A stretch of 64,000 bases of DNA from Aureibacter tunicatorum (lineage in GTDB: Bacteria > Bacteroidota > Bacteroidia > Cytophagales > Cyclobacteriaceae). The stretch covers positions 992,001 to 1,056,000 of the forward strand of contig NZ_AP025305.1 of NCBI RefSeq assembly GCF_036492635.1, read 5' to 3'. The notes under the pieces were generated by a model, which did not search any database, had not been told where the DNA came from, and saw only the letters and a list, made by a program, of their open reading frames with translations. This document shows, in pieces, positions 26,736 to 35,312 of this stretch (positions within the stretch are counted from its first letter, which is position 1; each line of letters starts with the position of its first letter). The translations under genes and the position numbers were made by a program.

Positions 26736-28174
26736 TAAAAGTAGAATTGCATTCTCGCTCTGACAATGTGCATTTCGTATTTTGAGTCATCAATTAACTG
26801 TTGAGCTTCGCTATTGGGAACTTGAGTGTCGTTGTTGTTAATAAAAATCTTGTAATCTATGTTTTCTTTTAATTGGATGTATTCATATCCGACAGAAAAC
26901 CTTAAATGATTTTCAATTACTTGATAATTGACCGTTGCATTAAGTTGATGAGCTTTATTAAAATTGGAGGTTTCTAGTCTGCTGGGTTCATTAGGTATAA
27001 TATCTCTTATGAAGCCGCTGGAGAAGCCAGCGCCTCCAGTATCCAAGTTTGAGTATCTCAAGACAGGCTCGATGCCTGAGCGAGTGAGGTATGACGCTAT
27101 GATTGTGTAGCCTGTGCTGTAAGCTGTTGGCGCGTTTAAAGCTCTATCCGGAGCTTGGTTGTCAGTAAAGCCTCCATCGATGAATTGGCCTTTGGAAGCT
27201 TCTCCGAAGAATGCTTCACCGAATACTCTTAATCCATCCCATTTTGCTTCTAAATATGGATTTAGAGCGGATAGCCTGCTGTATCTTTGCTCTTCGATTG
27301 GAAAGTATGCTACACCTTGAGGAATCAGTGCGTAGTTAAGTCCAAAATTTAGGCTTTTATTTTCCCAAGAGTTGTCATATCCCAATCCAAAGTAATAATA
27401 CATTCTGCTAACTTCGCTTCCTCTGGATTTTCTAAAAGGGTCAAAAGCTTCTGAAGTAATGGCCAAATAGTATTTCAAGCCTTGCAAGGCTTTGTTTAGC
27501 TTTCCATCCCAATACAAGCCTGTATGTCTATTGCCTATCCCCAATGGTGTACATACATAGCCAGGAGGGCGTCCTTCCTCTGTCCAGTTTGTAGCTTGGT
27601 TGAAATAATTATTAGCAATCGATCGCTCTATGTTTTTAATTTTGAAAGGAGGAGTATGCTCTTCCACACCAAAATAAACTTTTCGATACCCCAATTCCAG
27701 TCTTCCTTCCAATAATCCATGATCGAATTTTTTTCCAAAATACCCGTAATCGATATAGTCTCTGTTGACACCATAGCTCGTTTGGTTTTGTCCAAGGTCC
27801 AGAGCAAACATGATGTGCATGTAAATGTCATAAGGCATTTTAATATCCATTCCGATTCGAGCTCTTCTAATAGCGAAATTGCTGTTGTATTTCGGTTTTC
27901 TGTTATTAGGTTGAAGAAAATATCTAGTGCCTTCTGATTTGTTTTCGTCGTATCCAACCAAATATTCCCTATTGTCTAGCGGGTTGATGTAATTGTATTG
28001 GATTCCCAACATACCTTTTAAGTCGATAGAAACTTTCTTTGATTCGTCATTATCAAGTTGAAACTCGAATCCAATTATATTTTCTTTGTCCAGCGACTCA
28101 ATATGTTCACTCTGAGAGAATACTTCTAATGGAATAATTTGCATTAAAATGCAAAATAGTATAATTAGCCTCAT
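26735..28174 (-). CDS. OprO/OprP-like outer-membrane porin
   Basis: A 479-residue protein with a signal peptide (MRLIILFCILMQIIPLEVFS) and long alternating beta-strand sequence. It ends in QFYF, with a C-terminal aromatic residue as in many outer-membrane barrels. The pattern (IRRARIGMDIKMPYD, then LYWDGKL and the strand-rich second half) fits the phosphate-selective porin OprO/OprP superfamily. Phosphate selectivity cannot be judged from sequence. The start ATG is part of an inverted repeat (28167-28205). It follows the M48 peptidase gene on the same strand with a gap of 43 nt; cotranscription is possible. Confidence 0.8.
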   Translation of the reverse strand: MRLIILFCILMQIIPLEVFSQSEHIESLDKENIIGFEFQLDNDESKKVSIDLKGMLGIQYNYINPLDNREYLVGYDENKSEGTRYFLQPNNRKPKYNSNFAIRRARIGMDIKMPYDIYMHIMFALDLGQNQTSYGVNRDYIDYGYFGKKFDHGLLEGRLELGYRKVYFGVEEHTPPFKIKNIERSIANNYFNQATNWTEEGRPPGYVCTPLGIGNRHTGLYWDGKLNKALQGLKYYLAITSEAFDPFRKSRGSEVSRMYYYFGLGYDNSWENKSLNFGLNYALIPQGVAYFPIEEQRYSRLSALNPYLEAKWDGLRVFGEAFFGEASKGQFIDGGFTDNQAPDRALNAPTAYSTGYTIIASYLTRSGIEPVLRYSNLDTGGAGFSSGFIRDIIPNEPSRLETSNFNKAHQLNATVNYQVIENHLRFSVGYEYIQLKENIDYKIFINNNDTQVPNSEAQQLIDDSKYEMHIVRARMQFYF

Positions 28175-28205
28175 ATGAAATGTTTTTTTATTTCAACATG
28201 AGGCT
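28167..28205 (-). repeat. Hairpin covering the porin start codon
   Basis: AGCCTCAT (28167-28174) pairs with ATGAGGCT (28198-28205), with a second stem TGAAAT/ATTTCA inside and an 8-nt T-rich loop. The porin start codon is in the proximal arm. There is no T run on the minus strand, so a simple terminator is unlikely. Confidence 0.7.
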
Positions 28206-28217
28206 AAGGTTTAAGTT

Positions 28218-30326
28218 TTATTTATTCTCGATTTCTTTGACTTTTTCTTTGATATTTAGATCGTTTAAATAAGTGATCAAATCTTGAAAAGCAAGTTCGT
28301 TTAATTCCTGAACTTTTAAAGATGTATTGTTGATATTTTCAATCAATTGCTCAGTGTCTTTAGCTTTGAATGTAATGGAAATATCAGTTTCGTTTAAGCC
28401 TTCGTTTATAAACTTAGAGTAATTTTTTTCCGCCATTCTTTTTGCAACGAAATCAGTATTTATAGCCACATCCTTGCTGTTGTTGAGCGCCATTCGAAAT
28501 ATGGTATTTATTTCAACGATCTCTTGATTGATTTCCATGCGTTCGCTATCATCCATTTCATCGTTGTAAGCCATCATTTCCAATGCTGATTCTAGACGAT
28601 TTTGAATGGAGATATAGCGATCTGATTCTTTATCCAAAGCATAATAAGTAAGATACTTTTCAATGAGTTGGTCTTCCATTCCAAACTGCATGCTCTGCTT
28701 GAAGCTGTAAAGAAATGCTTGCTCTTCAAGTTTTTTCATTTTTTTATGGCCATCGTGAATTTCTTCTTCAAGTATACCAATGATTTCATCTGCTTGGTTA
28801 GAATGAAAGACAACATTGTCAAATTTAAAATTACATATTGATTTATAGCTGTTTTTGATCCAATATAGCTTTTTTAGATCTTTTAGATTTTGTCTATATC
28901 GCTTGAATTCTTTTTGGTTGTCTGCATTAAAGATTTGATCGAATTTCAAATCAAAATCATCCACATAGGCTAGTGAGCCCCATATGTCTATCTTTTCTAG
29001 TTTTCTATCGCTGAAAAAGCCATGGAATGAATTAAGCTTATCATTCATGTCTTTGTCTTTATTGATCCACTGATGAAATTCTTGAGAATTGATTGCTCTA
29101 AGATCATGTATGTCCGGGTACTGAGAAGCGTAATATATTTCTGTTAAGAGTTTTTGAAGCTCAAGCTCGTTGGAGAAAAGCATCCAAGCTGGATTCAGTG
29201 AGGCTTTTTTGTCGGATTTGTTTTTAGAATTAACATCTAAGATATTCATTTCCCTTTCTGAAAGCATAGGGTGAGTGCTCATAGGATCTTCAAAAATTAT
29301 TCTGCTCCCTCTGTTCTCAAAGTAGTCATTAGTGATTATTGGTAATTTCAAGTTATCAAAGGATAAATTGTTTTTATCGATCAATAATGAAGTCATTTCG
29401 GATTGATACTCATAGATGTTTGAGACTTTGCAATAGGCTTCGGTTAGTTCGTCTATTCCTGTTCTGGAAAGGTTATAAGCCAGATGTCCAAATTCGATTC
29501 TTCGTAAGGCGGAAATCATAGTATCAGTGTCAGTAATACGAGTCGCAATATTGTCGGCTTTGAATTCCAGATCCCTAGCCAGGATGTTATATTCTTTGTT
29601 TAGAGAGTTGTAAATATTATTGAAAATTTTTCGTTCTTGATTCATTAAAAATTTCAGAATAACAATCAAAGACCCGAAGAACACCTTATCAATATGTTTT
29701 TTGATTGCTTTGTCTATGAAGTTGTTTTGATCATGAACAATATGGAAAATATATTGATTTGCCGAAGTGACCATTTTGCCGAGCATCATCTCTTTTTGAG
29801 AAAAGTGCGCTAATTCGTGCGCAATGACAGCTTCTAATTCTTTTTCATTCAAAGAGTTGATTAGCGCTCCTCCAATCATTAACTCTTTTGGATTGCTTGT
29901 AAAAGGAAAAATACTTTGCTCTTTAAAGAAAACGCCAGCATTGGAGTCTGGAATAAGATATATGGTATGAGGAGGTCTGATTTTCAGGGAATCTGAAATT
30001 TTATTGATGATAGCGAAGAGTTTTGGATGCTTATCGGGTTGTATTTTTATATTTTGGTCATTTTCTATTTTATTATGTTTTTTGAAATGCCTGATGGTGA
30101 ATAATAATAAAATTACAGAAAGGCCCAAAAGTCCAAAACTGATAAGCAAAGTAAGCAAGTTGAAGTGCTCTGCTATTAGAGTGAATGCTAAGTACACTAG
30201 GTAAGCGCCAAGAGAAAAACTGCCTGCAAGGACAATTGTATATATGCAAAGGAAGAATATTAACCACAATGATACTTTGATGATCGAATTTGGGGTGTTG
30301 TATTGAGTTGTCTTTGATTCTTTCAT
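28218..30326 (-). CDS. M48 family metallopeptidase, membrane-anchored
   Basis: A 702-residue protein. Two strong N-terminal membrane segments (about residues 18-55 and 58-78) precede the zinc motif HELAH at 170-174 (AVIAHELAHFSQKE). The third ligand Glu is expected in LARDLEFKADNIATRI. The last 350 residues are long, charged and helical and are unique to this branch. HtpX-like M48 proteases of the inner membrane degrade misfolded membrane proteins, while BepA-like members act in outer-membrane quality control; which type this is cannot be decided. The gene is followed by the porin. Length exceeds HtpX (about 290 residues). Confidence 0.87.
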   Translation of the reverse strand: MKESKTTQYNTPNSIIKVSLWLIFFLCIYTIVLAGSFSLGAYLVYLAFTLIAEHFNLLTLLISFGLLGLSVILLLFTIRHFKKHNKIENDQNIKIQPDKHPKLFAIINKISDSLKIRPPHTIYLIPDSNAGVFFKEQSIFPFTSNPKELMIGGALINSLNEKELEAVIAHELAHFSQKEMMLGKMVTSANQYIFHIVHDQNNFIDKAIKKHIDKVFFGSLIVILKFLMNQERKIFNNIYNSLNKEYNILARDLEFKADNIATRITDTDTMISALRRIEFGHLAYNLSRTGIDELTEAYCKVSNIYEYQSEMTSLLIDKNNLSFDNLKLPIITNDYFENRGSRIIFEDPMSTHPMLSEREMNILDVNSKNKSDKKASLNPAWMLFSNELELQKLLTEIYYASQYPDIHDLRAINSQEFHQWINKDKDMNDKLNSFHGFFSDRKLEKIDIWGSLAYVDDFDLKFDQIFNADNQKEFKRYRQNLKDLKKLYWIKNSYKSICNFKFDNVVFHSNQADEIIGILEEEIHDGHKKMKKLEEQAFLYSFKQSMQFGMEDQLIEKYLTYYALDKESDRYISIQNRLESALEMMAYNDEMDDSERMEINQEIVEINTIFRMALNNSKDVAINTDFVAKRMAEKNYSKFINEGLNETDISITFKAKDTEQLIENINNTSLKVQELNELAFQDLITYLNDLNIKEKVKEIENK

Positions 30327-30665
30327 TTGGTCGATTGTGTTGTTGCTATTTGCTGTACAGTTCTAACGCAATAGACCATAACTCCCCAACTCGTGATTGC
30401 CTCCTTATCTTGCGTAAGGTTTTTGTCGAAATAGCATGATTTTGCAAACTTCATGCAACTTGAAATTCAGGCTTTAATCAATGAAATGCGTGAATTTAGC
30501 ATCGTATTTTTTATCACCTAAAAAAGTATAACAAAGGATTTTTAAAAATGTTTTTTTTGAGTGAATTTTACTTATGTAATAAAAAATGCAAAAGAGATCT
30601 TTTTTGAAGCGAATTTTCCATAGGTGTCGCTTAATTTTTGGTTTATGCTTGAAAAGCCGACCTTT
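30327..30665 (+). other. Intergenic region between M48 peptidase and exonuclease-like genes
   Basis: About 340 nt without a convincing gene. It is divergent, so it should carry both promoters. No repeat or hairpin of note was seen. Confidence 0.55.
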
Positions 30666-31373
30666 ATGCAAAATTTGAATCAACTTCTTTTTATTTCGAT
30701 TGCAACAATTCCTCAATTTGAAAATTACAAAAAACTTCCAAGCTCTTCGCAAAGGCTATGGCTTGAAAAATCCGACAATTTGAAATCTTCGTCTTCATTA
30801 AGCAAAGAGCATTTGTATCGAAAGAAAGCGGGAATTTATGCAGAGTTTGGAAGAATAGCAATGATTGCATTGGGTATTGTGAAAGATAATTCCTTAATAA
30901 TAAGAACGTTTGAAAATGAAGATGAAAAAAAGTTGATTAAGGAATTATTTGAGATTATTGATAAAAAATTCAACTCCGAGGCATTAAAATTTTGTTCCCA
31001 TAATGGAAAAGAGTTTACTTATCCCTATATTTGCAGACGAAGCCTCTCGAATGACTTGGAACTCCCCAAGTGTCTCATGTTAAACCAGTACAAGTCTTGG
31101 AACCATCCGCATTTTGATACTCTGGATGGGTGGAAATTTGGCGATTACAAAGGATATACTTCTATCCATGCTTTGGCCAATGCGTTGGGAATACCTGTGA
31201 AATTCGTTTTGAAAGAGAATGAAACCATAGGAGATGTATATTATGTGCATAAGGATATGAATAAGATATCTGATCATTTGGCAAATGATATCTCTTTATG
31301 CGCGCAAACGTTTTTGAAAATGAATAAGCTCCCTTTGATTGATGAGAAAAATATCGATTATGCAAAGCGTTGA
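30666..31373 (+). CDS. PolB-type 3'-5' exonuclease homologue lacking catalytic acids
   Basis: A 235-residue homologue of the predicted PolB-like 3'-5' exonucleases (DNA_pol_B_exo2 family). The conserved scaffold is clear: RKKAGIYAEFGRI, HNGKEF, PYICRR and FDTLDGWKFGDYKGYTS. In the family the first motif reads FLDIETVP, with catalytic D and E; here it is FISIATIP (S11, A13). Exo II usually reads HNGKEFD, here HNGKEFT (T118). Only the Exo III Asp region (HLANDIS) keeps its acid. The protein is therefore probably not a nuclease, or works by a different chemistry. I choose ATG 30666 since homologues begin close to it; an earlier GTG at 30624 exists. It is followed by rnr, 110 nt away, on the same strand. 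Confidence 0.85.
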   Translation: MQNLNQLLFISIATIPQFENYKKLPSSSQRLWLEKSDNLKSSSSLSKEHLYRKKAGIYAEFGRIAMIALGIVKDNSLIIRTFENEDEKKLIKELFEIIDKKFNSEALKFCSHNGKEFTYPYICRRSLSNDLELPKCLMLNQYKSWNHPHFDTLDGWKFGDYKGYTSIHALANALGIPVKFVLKENETIGDVYYVHKDMNKISDHLANDISLCAQTFLKMNKLPLIDEKNIDYAKR

Positions 31374-31483
31374 ACTTTGCGTGTAGTAATGGGAGATTTT
31401 TTACGCTTGATCCAATTGAGGAAAATAGCGAAACTAACACTTAAATTTTAGACGGAAGCGAATGATGCTTCCGCGATGAGAAT

Positions 31484-33637
31484 ATGACGAAAAAAAGATT
31501 AAGAAAGCATAATAGCAAAAAATCGGCAAGACGATTGGATATCTTGCCGAAGCAAATCATAGAGTTTTTAAATCAAAATGCCGAGCAAGCTTTTTCCGCT
31601 CGCAAATTGATAAGAAAACTGCAAATCAAAGATCGAAAAACGAAAAGAAAAGCGACTGAAGTATTGGAATACCTTTCTAAGACTGGTCGTATCAAAGAAG
31701 TTGGGACAAGTCTGTATATGAGCAGTCAATCTTCAGAAACCATAACAGGGACTGTGGATTACGTGAATCCTGGCTTTGCATATGTGATTTGCGAAGGTCT
31801 GGAGAAAGACGTCTATGTCCGAAGCGAAGATATGATGCATGCTCTTGATGGTGATCAAGTGAAAATTACCATAAAAAGAGCAAGAGGAAGAGGCGGAAGG
31901 CCGGAGGGGTATGTTACAGGCATTGTTAGCCGAAAACGTGAGGAATTCGTTGGACATGTGGAAATATCGCCAAGATTCGCGTTTGTAGTGGCTGATAATA
32001 AGAAGATGCATAATGACATTTTCATACCTATGCATAACTTGAAAGGCGCTAAGCATAATGACAAAGTTATCGCAAAGATGGTCCGCTGGCCCGATAGAGA
32101 TAAAAATCCAACAGGAACGATTTCAAAGGTATTAGGAAAGTCAGGTGAAAATGAAACGGAGATTCATGCTATTATGGCTGAATTTGAGCTTCCATTCGAG
32201 TTTGATCCTGAAGTTGAAGAGGAAGCGAATAGCTTTTCTGATAAGATCTCTGAGAAGGAATATAGAAAAAGAAAAGACTTCCGAGGAATTACCACGTTTA
32301 CTATCGACCCATTGGATGCCAAGGATTTTGACGATGCCTTGTCTATTCGAAAATTGGAAAATGGCAATACAGAAGTGGGTGTTCATATTGCTGATGTTAG
32401 TCATTATGTGAGGCCTGGGACAAGATTGGATGAAGAGGCTTTCACAAGAGCGACATCCGTTTATTTAGTGGATCGTACGATTCCGATGCTACCGGAAAGG
32501 CTTTCGAATGGACTATGCTCACTTAGGCCTGAAGAAGAAAAATTGGCTTTTTCAGCAGTGTTTGAATTAAACGAAAATGCCCAAATTGTTAGCGAGTGGT
32601 TTGGAAGGACAGTTATATATTCCGATAGGAGGTTTACTTACGAAGAAGCTCAAGAACGAATAGAAACTTTGGAAGGTGACTTTGCCAAAGAGATCGTCGA
32701 GTTGAACGAGTTGGCATTGAAACTTAGGGTGAAAAGATTCGCCGAAGGTTCTATTAACTTCGAAACTACTGAAGTGAAATTTAGGCTGGATGAGAATGGC
32801 AAGCCTTTGGAAGTAATTCCAAAAGTCAGAAAAGATGCTCATAAGCTAGTGGAGGACTTTATGTTGCTAGCGAATAAGAGAGTGGCTGAGTTCGTTTTTA
32901 ACAAGAAAAAAGGAAAGGAAAAAGACACATTTGTGTATCGTGTGCATGATTACCCTGACCCGGAAAAGTTGGAAGATTTCTCCAAGTTTGCCAAGAGGTT
33001 TGGTTACTTGATAAAAAGCGATGAAAGTGGCGTTTCCAATTCATTGAACACATTGCTTGATGATATTGAAGGCAAGCCTGAACAGAATTTGTTAGAGACT
33101 ATTGCGATTCGAACGATGGCAAAAGCGAAGTATTCCACAGAAGAAATGCTACACTTTGGGTTGGCTTTCAAGCATTACTCGCATTTTACATCTCCGATAA
33201 GAAGGTATCCGGATTTGATGGTGCATAGACTATTGCAACATTATCTGGATGGAGGAAAATCGGCTGACAGAGAGGAGTACGAAGAGTATTGCAAACATTG
33301 CTCAGAACGTGAAAGGGTTGCCGCTGATGCTGATAGAGCCTCCATCAAATACAAGCAGGTAGAATATATGGAGTCTCTTGAGAAAAGAAATTGGGAAGGC
33401 ATAGTATCTGGTGTGACCGAATGGGGAATTTTCGTTGAAATCACAGAAACTCATTGCGAAGGAATGGTTCGAATGGCTGAAATGAAAGATGATTTTTATG
33501 AATTTGACGAGGAAAATTTCAGAGTTATTGGTCAAAGTACAAAACGAATGATAACTTTGGGGGATAAGGTGATTGTCAAAGTGATTAAAACCGATATCAA
33601 CAGAAGAACAATAGATTTAGCTTTTGTAAATGATTAA
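31484..33637 (+). CDS. rnr: Ribonuclease R
   Basis: A 717-residue RNase II/R family exoribonuclease. Layout: a basic N-terminus with a winged-helix-like segment (residues 1-80), cold-shock-type OB domains (about 80-230), the RNB catalytic domain with the acidic cluster in DPLDAKDFDDALS (around residue 275) and a C-terminal S1 domain (GIVSGVTEWGIFVEITET). It degrades RNA 3' to 5', including structured RNA and decaying mRNA. The distinct basic start (MTKKRLRKHNSKKSARR) is typical of RNase R rather than RNase II. It is 4 nt ahead of the prenyl synthase gene, and a rhomboid gene follows. Confidence 0.95.
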   Translation: MTKKRLRKHNSKKSARRLDILPKQIIEFLNQNAEQAFSARKLIRKLQIKDRKTKRKATEVLEYLSKTGRIKEVGTSLYMSSQSSETITGTVDYVNPGFAYVICEGLEKDVYVRSEDMMHALDGDQVKITIKRARGRGGRPEGYVTGIVSRKREEFVGHVEISPRFAFVVADNKKMHNDIFIPMHNLKGAKHNDKVIAKMVRWPDRDKNPTGTISKVLGKSGENETEIHAIMAEFELPFEFDPEVEEEANSFSDKISEKEYRKRKDFRGITTFTIDPLDAKDFDDALSIRKLENGNTEVGVHIADVSHYVRPGTRLDEEAFTRATSVYLVDRTIPMLPERLSNGLCSLRPEEEKLAFSAVFELNENAQIVSEWFGRTVIYSDRRFTYEEAQERIETLEGDFAKEIVELNELALKLRVKRFAEGSINFETTEVKFRLDENGKPLEVIPKVRKDAHKLVEDFMLLANKRVAEFVFNKKKGKEKDTFVYRVHDYPDPEKLEDFSKFAKRFGYLIKSDESGVSNSLNTLLDDIEGKPEQNLLETIAIRTMAKAKYSTEEMLHFGLAFKHYSHFTSPIRRYPDLMVHRLLQHYLDGGKSADREEYEEYCKHCSERERVAADADRASIKYKQVEYMESLEKRNWEGIVSGVTEWGIFVEITETHCEGMVRMAEMKDDFYEFDEENFRVIGQSTKRMITLGDKVIVKVIKTDINRRTIDLAFVND

Positions 33638-33641
33638 GTAA

Positions 33642-34646
33642 ATGAGTGAAGTATTAGAATTAAAGCCGGGAGTTGAAATAAAGGAAGCGATTTTTCAGAT
33701 CAATGAAGAGATAGAAAAATTAAAGTTTGGAGAAAATCCAGTGGAGCTTTACGATCCCATACATTATTTTATGAAATTGGGAGGGAAAAGATCTCGTCCA
33801 TTGTTGGCTTTGATGTCTTATTCACTATTCAAAGAAGATTACAAGTCGATAATGCTTCCAGCTATTGGCTTGGAGATTTTTCATAATTTCACCTTGATAC
33901 ATGATGATATTATGGACAAGGCTCCTTTGAGAAGAGGCAAGGAAACAGTGCATCAAAAATGGAATGACAACATAGCTATCCTTTCAGGTGATGTGATGAT
34001 GATCAAAGTTTATGATTTTTTCTTGGGAGTAGAAGATCCGTCTAAAATATCAAGAGTTATATCCAGATTCAACAGAACAGCTGTTGAAGTATGCGAAGGT
34101 CAGCAGAAGGATATGAATTTTGAAAGCTTGCCAACTGTATCTGAAACAGAGTATCTTGAAATGATTCGCCAAAAAACGGCAGTTTTGATAGGGTATGCTT
34201 TGGAGTTGGGAGGAATTTTGTCGGATGCTGATGAGGATTCTATTCATTATTTGAGGCAATTTGGTGAAGATATTGGCACTGGTTTCCAATTAATGGATGA
34301 TTTGTTGGATGTGTATGCTGACCAGTCCAAATTTGGCAAGCAGGTAGGAGGCGATATTATTGAAAATAAGAAAACGTTTTTATTGATAAATGCGTTGAAC
34401 AAAGCTAACCCTGCTCAAAGAGAAGAGTTGGACAAGTGGATCGCTGCAAAGGATTTCGATAAAGATGAGAAGGTCAAGGCTGTAGTTGAAATTTACAATC
34501 TGTTGGGGATTAAAGAGCTTACCGAACGTAAAATGAATGAATATTTTGATAGAAGCTTCGACTCGCTGTCAAAAATTTCTGCAAGCGATGAAGCTAAGGA
34601 ACCCTTGTTGAGATTTGCAAAATACTTGATAAGCAGAGATAAATAA
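33642..34646 (+). CDS. Polyprenyl diphosphate synthase (isoprenoid chain elongation)
   Basis: A 334-residue all-helical prenyl transferase. The first Asp-rich motif is DDIMD (residues 88-92) and the second is DDLLD in GTGFQLMDDLLD (about 215-226). These bind Mg and the diphosphates. It condenses IPP with an allylic diphosphate; chain length (geranylgeranyl, octaprenyl or other) cannot be fixed, but the residues before the first motif (HNFTLIHDD) have no bulky block at the usual farnesyl-limiting site, which fits a longer product. It follows rnr by 4 nt, so they share a transcript. Confidence 0.9.
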   Translation: MSEVLELKPGVEIKEAIFQINEEIEKLKFGENPVELYDPIHYFMKLGGKRSRPLLALMSYSLFKEDYKSIMLPAIGLEIFHNFTLIHDDIMDKAPLRRGKETVHQKWNDNIAILSGDVMMIKVYDFFLGVEDPSKISRVISRFNRTAVEVCEGQQKDMNFESLPTVSETEYLEMIRQKTAVLIGYALELGGILSDADEDSIHYLRQFGEDIGTGFQLMDDLLDVYADQSKFGKQVGGDIIENKKTFLLINALNKANPAQREELDKWIAAKDFDKDEKVKAVVEIYNLLGIKELTERKMNEYFDRSFDSLSKISASDEAKEPLLRFAKYLISRDK

Positions 34647-34679
34647 GAATTAGATATTTTTTGAAAAAGTAAAGTGATT

Positions 34680-35279
34680 ATGACGTATGCAATTTTAATC
34701 ATCACTGTTTTAGTGAGTTTCTATGCATTTAAAAGGTATGATATAGTGAATAGACTGCTTTTCAGACCTTACTTGATTAAGCAGACAGGTCAATACGATC
34801 GGTTTTTAACCTCAGGTTTCATTCATGGAGACACAGTTCACTTGCTTTTCAATATGATAACCTTTTACTTCTTCGGGGGAACGGCTGAACATATTTTCAA
34901 GCAATTTTTCGGGGAAGCAGGAACGATTTATTTTGGTTTGTTTTATTTGTTGGGAATTATTGTGGCGAATATTCCAACGTTTATCAAGGAAATGAACAAT
35001 CCTAATTATGGTGCTTTAGGAGCTTCAGGGGCAGTGTCAGCGGTATTGTTTTTTACAATATTGTTTTCTCCTACCAGTACGATTTACGTGTATTTTTTCC
35101 CGATAAAAGCCTGGTTGTTCGGAATACTGTATATAGCATATACAATTTATAGTTCTCAAAATAGAAGAGACAATATCAATCATGATGCCCACTTATGGGG
35201 AGCTGTGTTTGGAATAATAGTCGGATGTTTAATTGACACAAGCGCGCCAGCGAGGTTTATACATTTGATTTTAGGATAA
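34680..35279 (+). CDS. Rhomboid family intramembrane serine protease
   Basis: About 199 residues (ATG at 34680; a GTG two codons earlier is possible). Six hydrophobic helices. The catalytic Ser is in GALGASGAVS (GxSG, S116) and the catalytic His in HDAHLWGAVFG (H171). The first polar motif HGDTVHLLFNM matches the family's helix 2 (H-x-x-x-N). Rhomboids cut membrane proteins within the bilayer. It is the third gene of the rnr unit, 33 nt behind the prenyl synthase. A terminator follows. Confidence 0.9.
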   Translation: MTYAILIITVLVSFYAFKRYDIVNRLLFRPYLIKQTGQYDRFLTSGFIHGDTVHLLFNMITFYFFGGTAEHIFKQFFGEAGTIYFGLFYLLGIIVANIPTFIKEMNNPNYGALGASGAVSAVLFFTILFSPTSTIYVYFFPIKAWLFGILYIAYTIYSSQNRRDNINHDAHLWGAVFGIIVGCLIDTSAPARFIHLILG

Positions 35280-35287
35280 TAATATAG

Positions 35288-35311
35288 AGCGGTTTTAGAC
35301 CGCTTTTTTTA
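35288..35311 (+). terminator. Terminator of the rnr-prenyl synthase-rhomboid unit
   Basis: AGCGGT pairs with ACCGCT around a 5-nt loop, followed by seven T. It ends next to the convergent acetolactate-synthase-like gene. Confidence 0.82.
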
Positions 35312-35312
35312 T

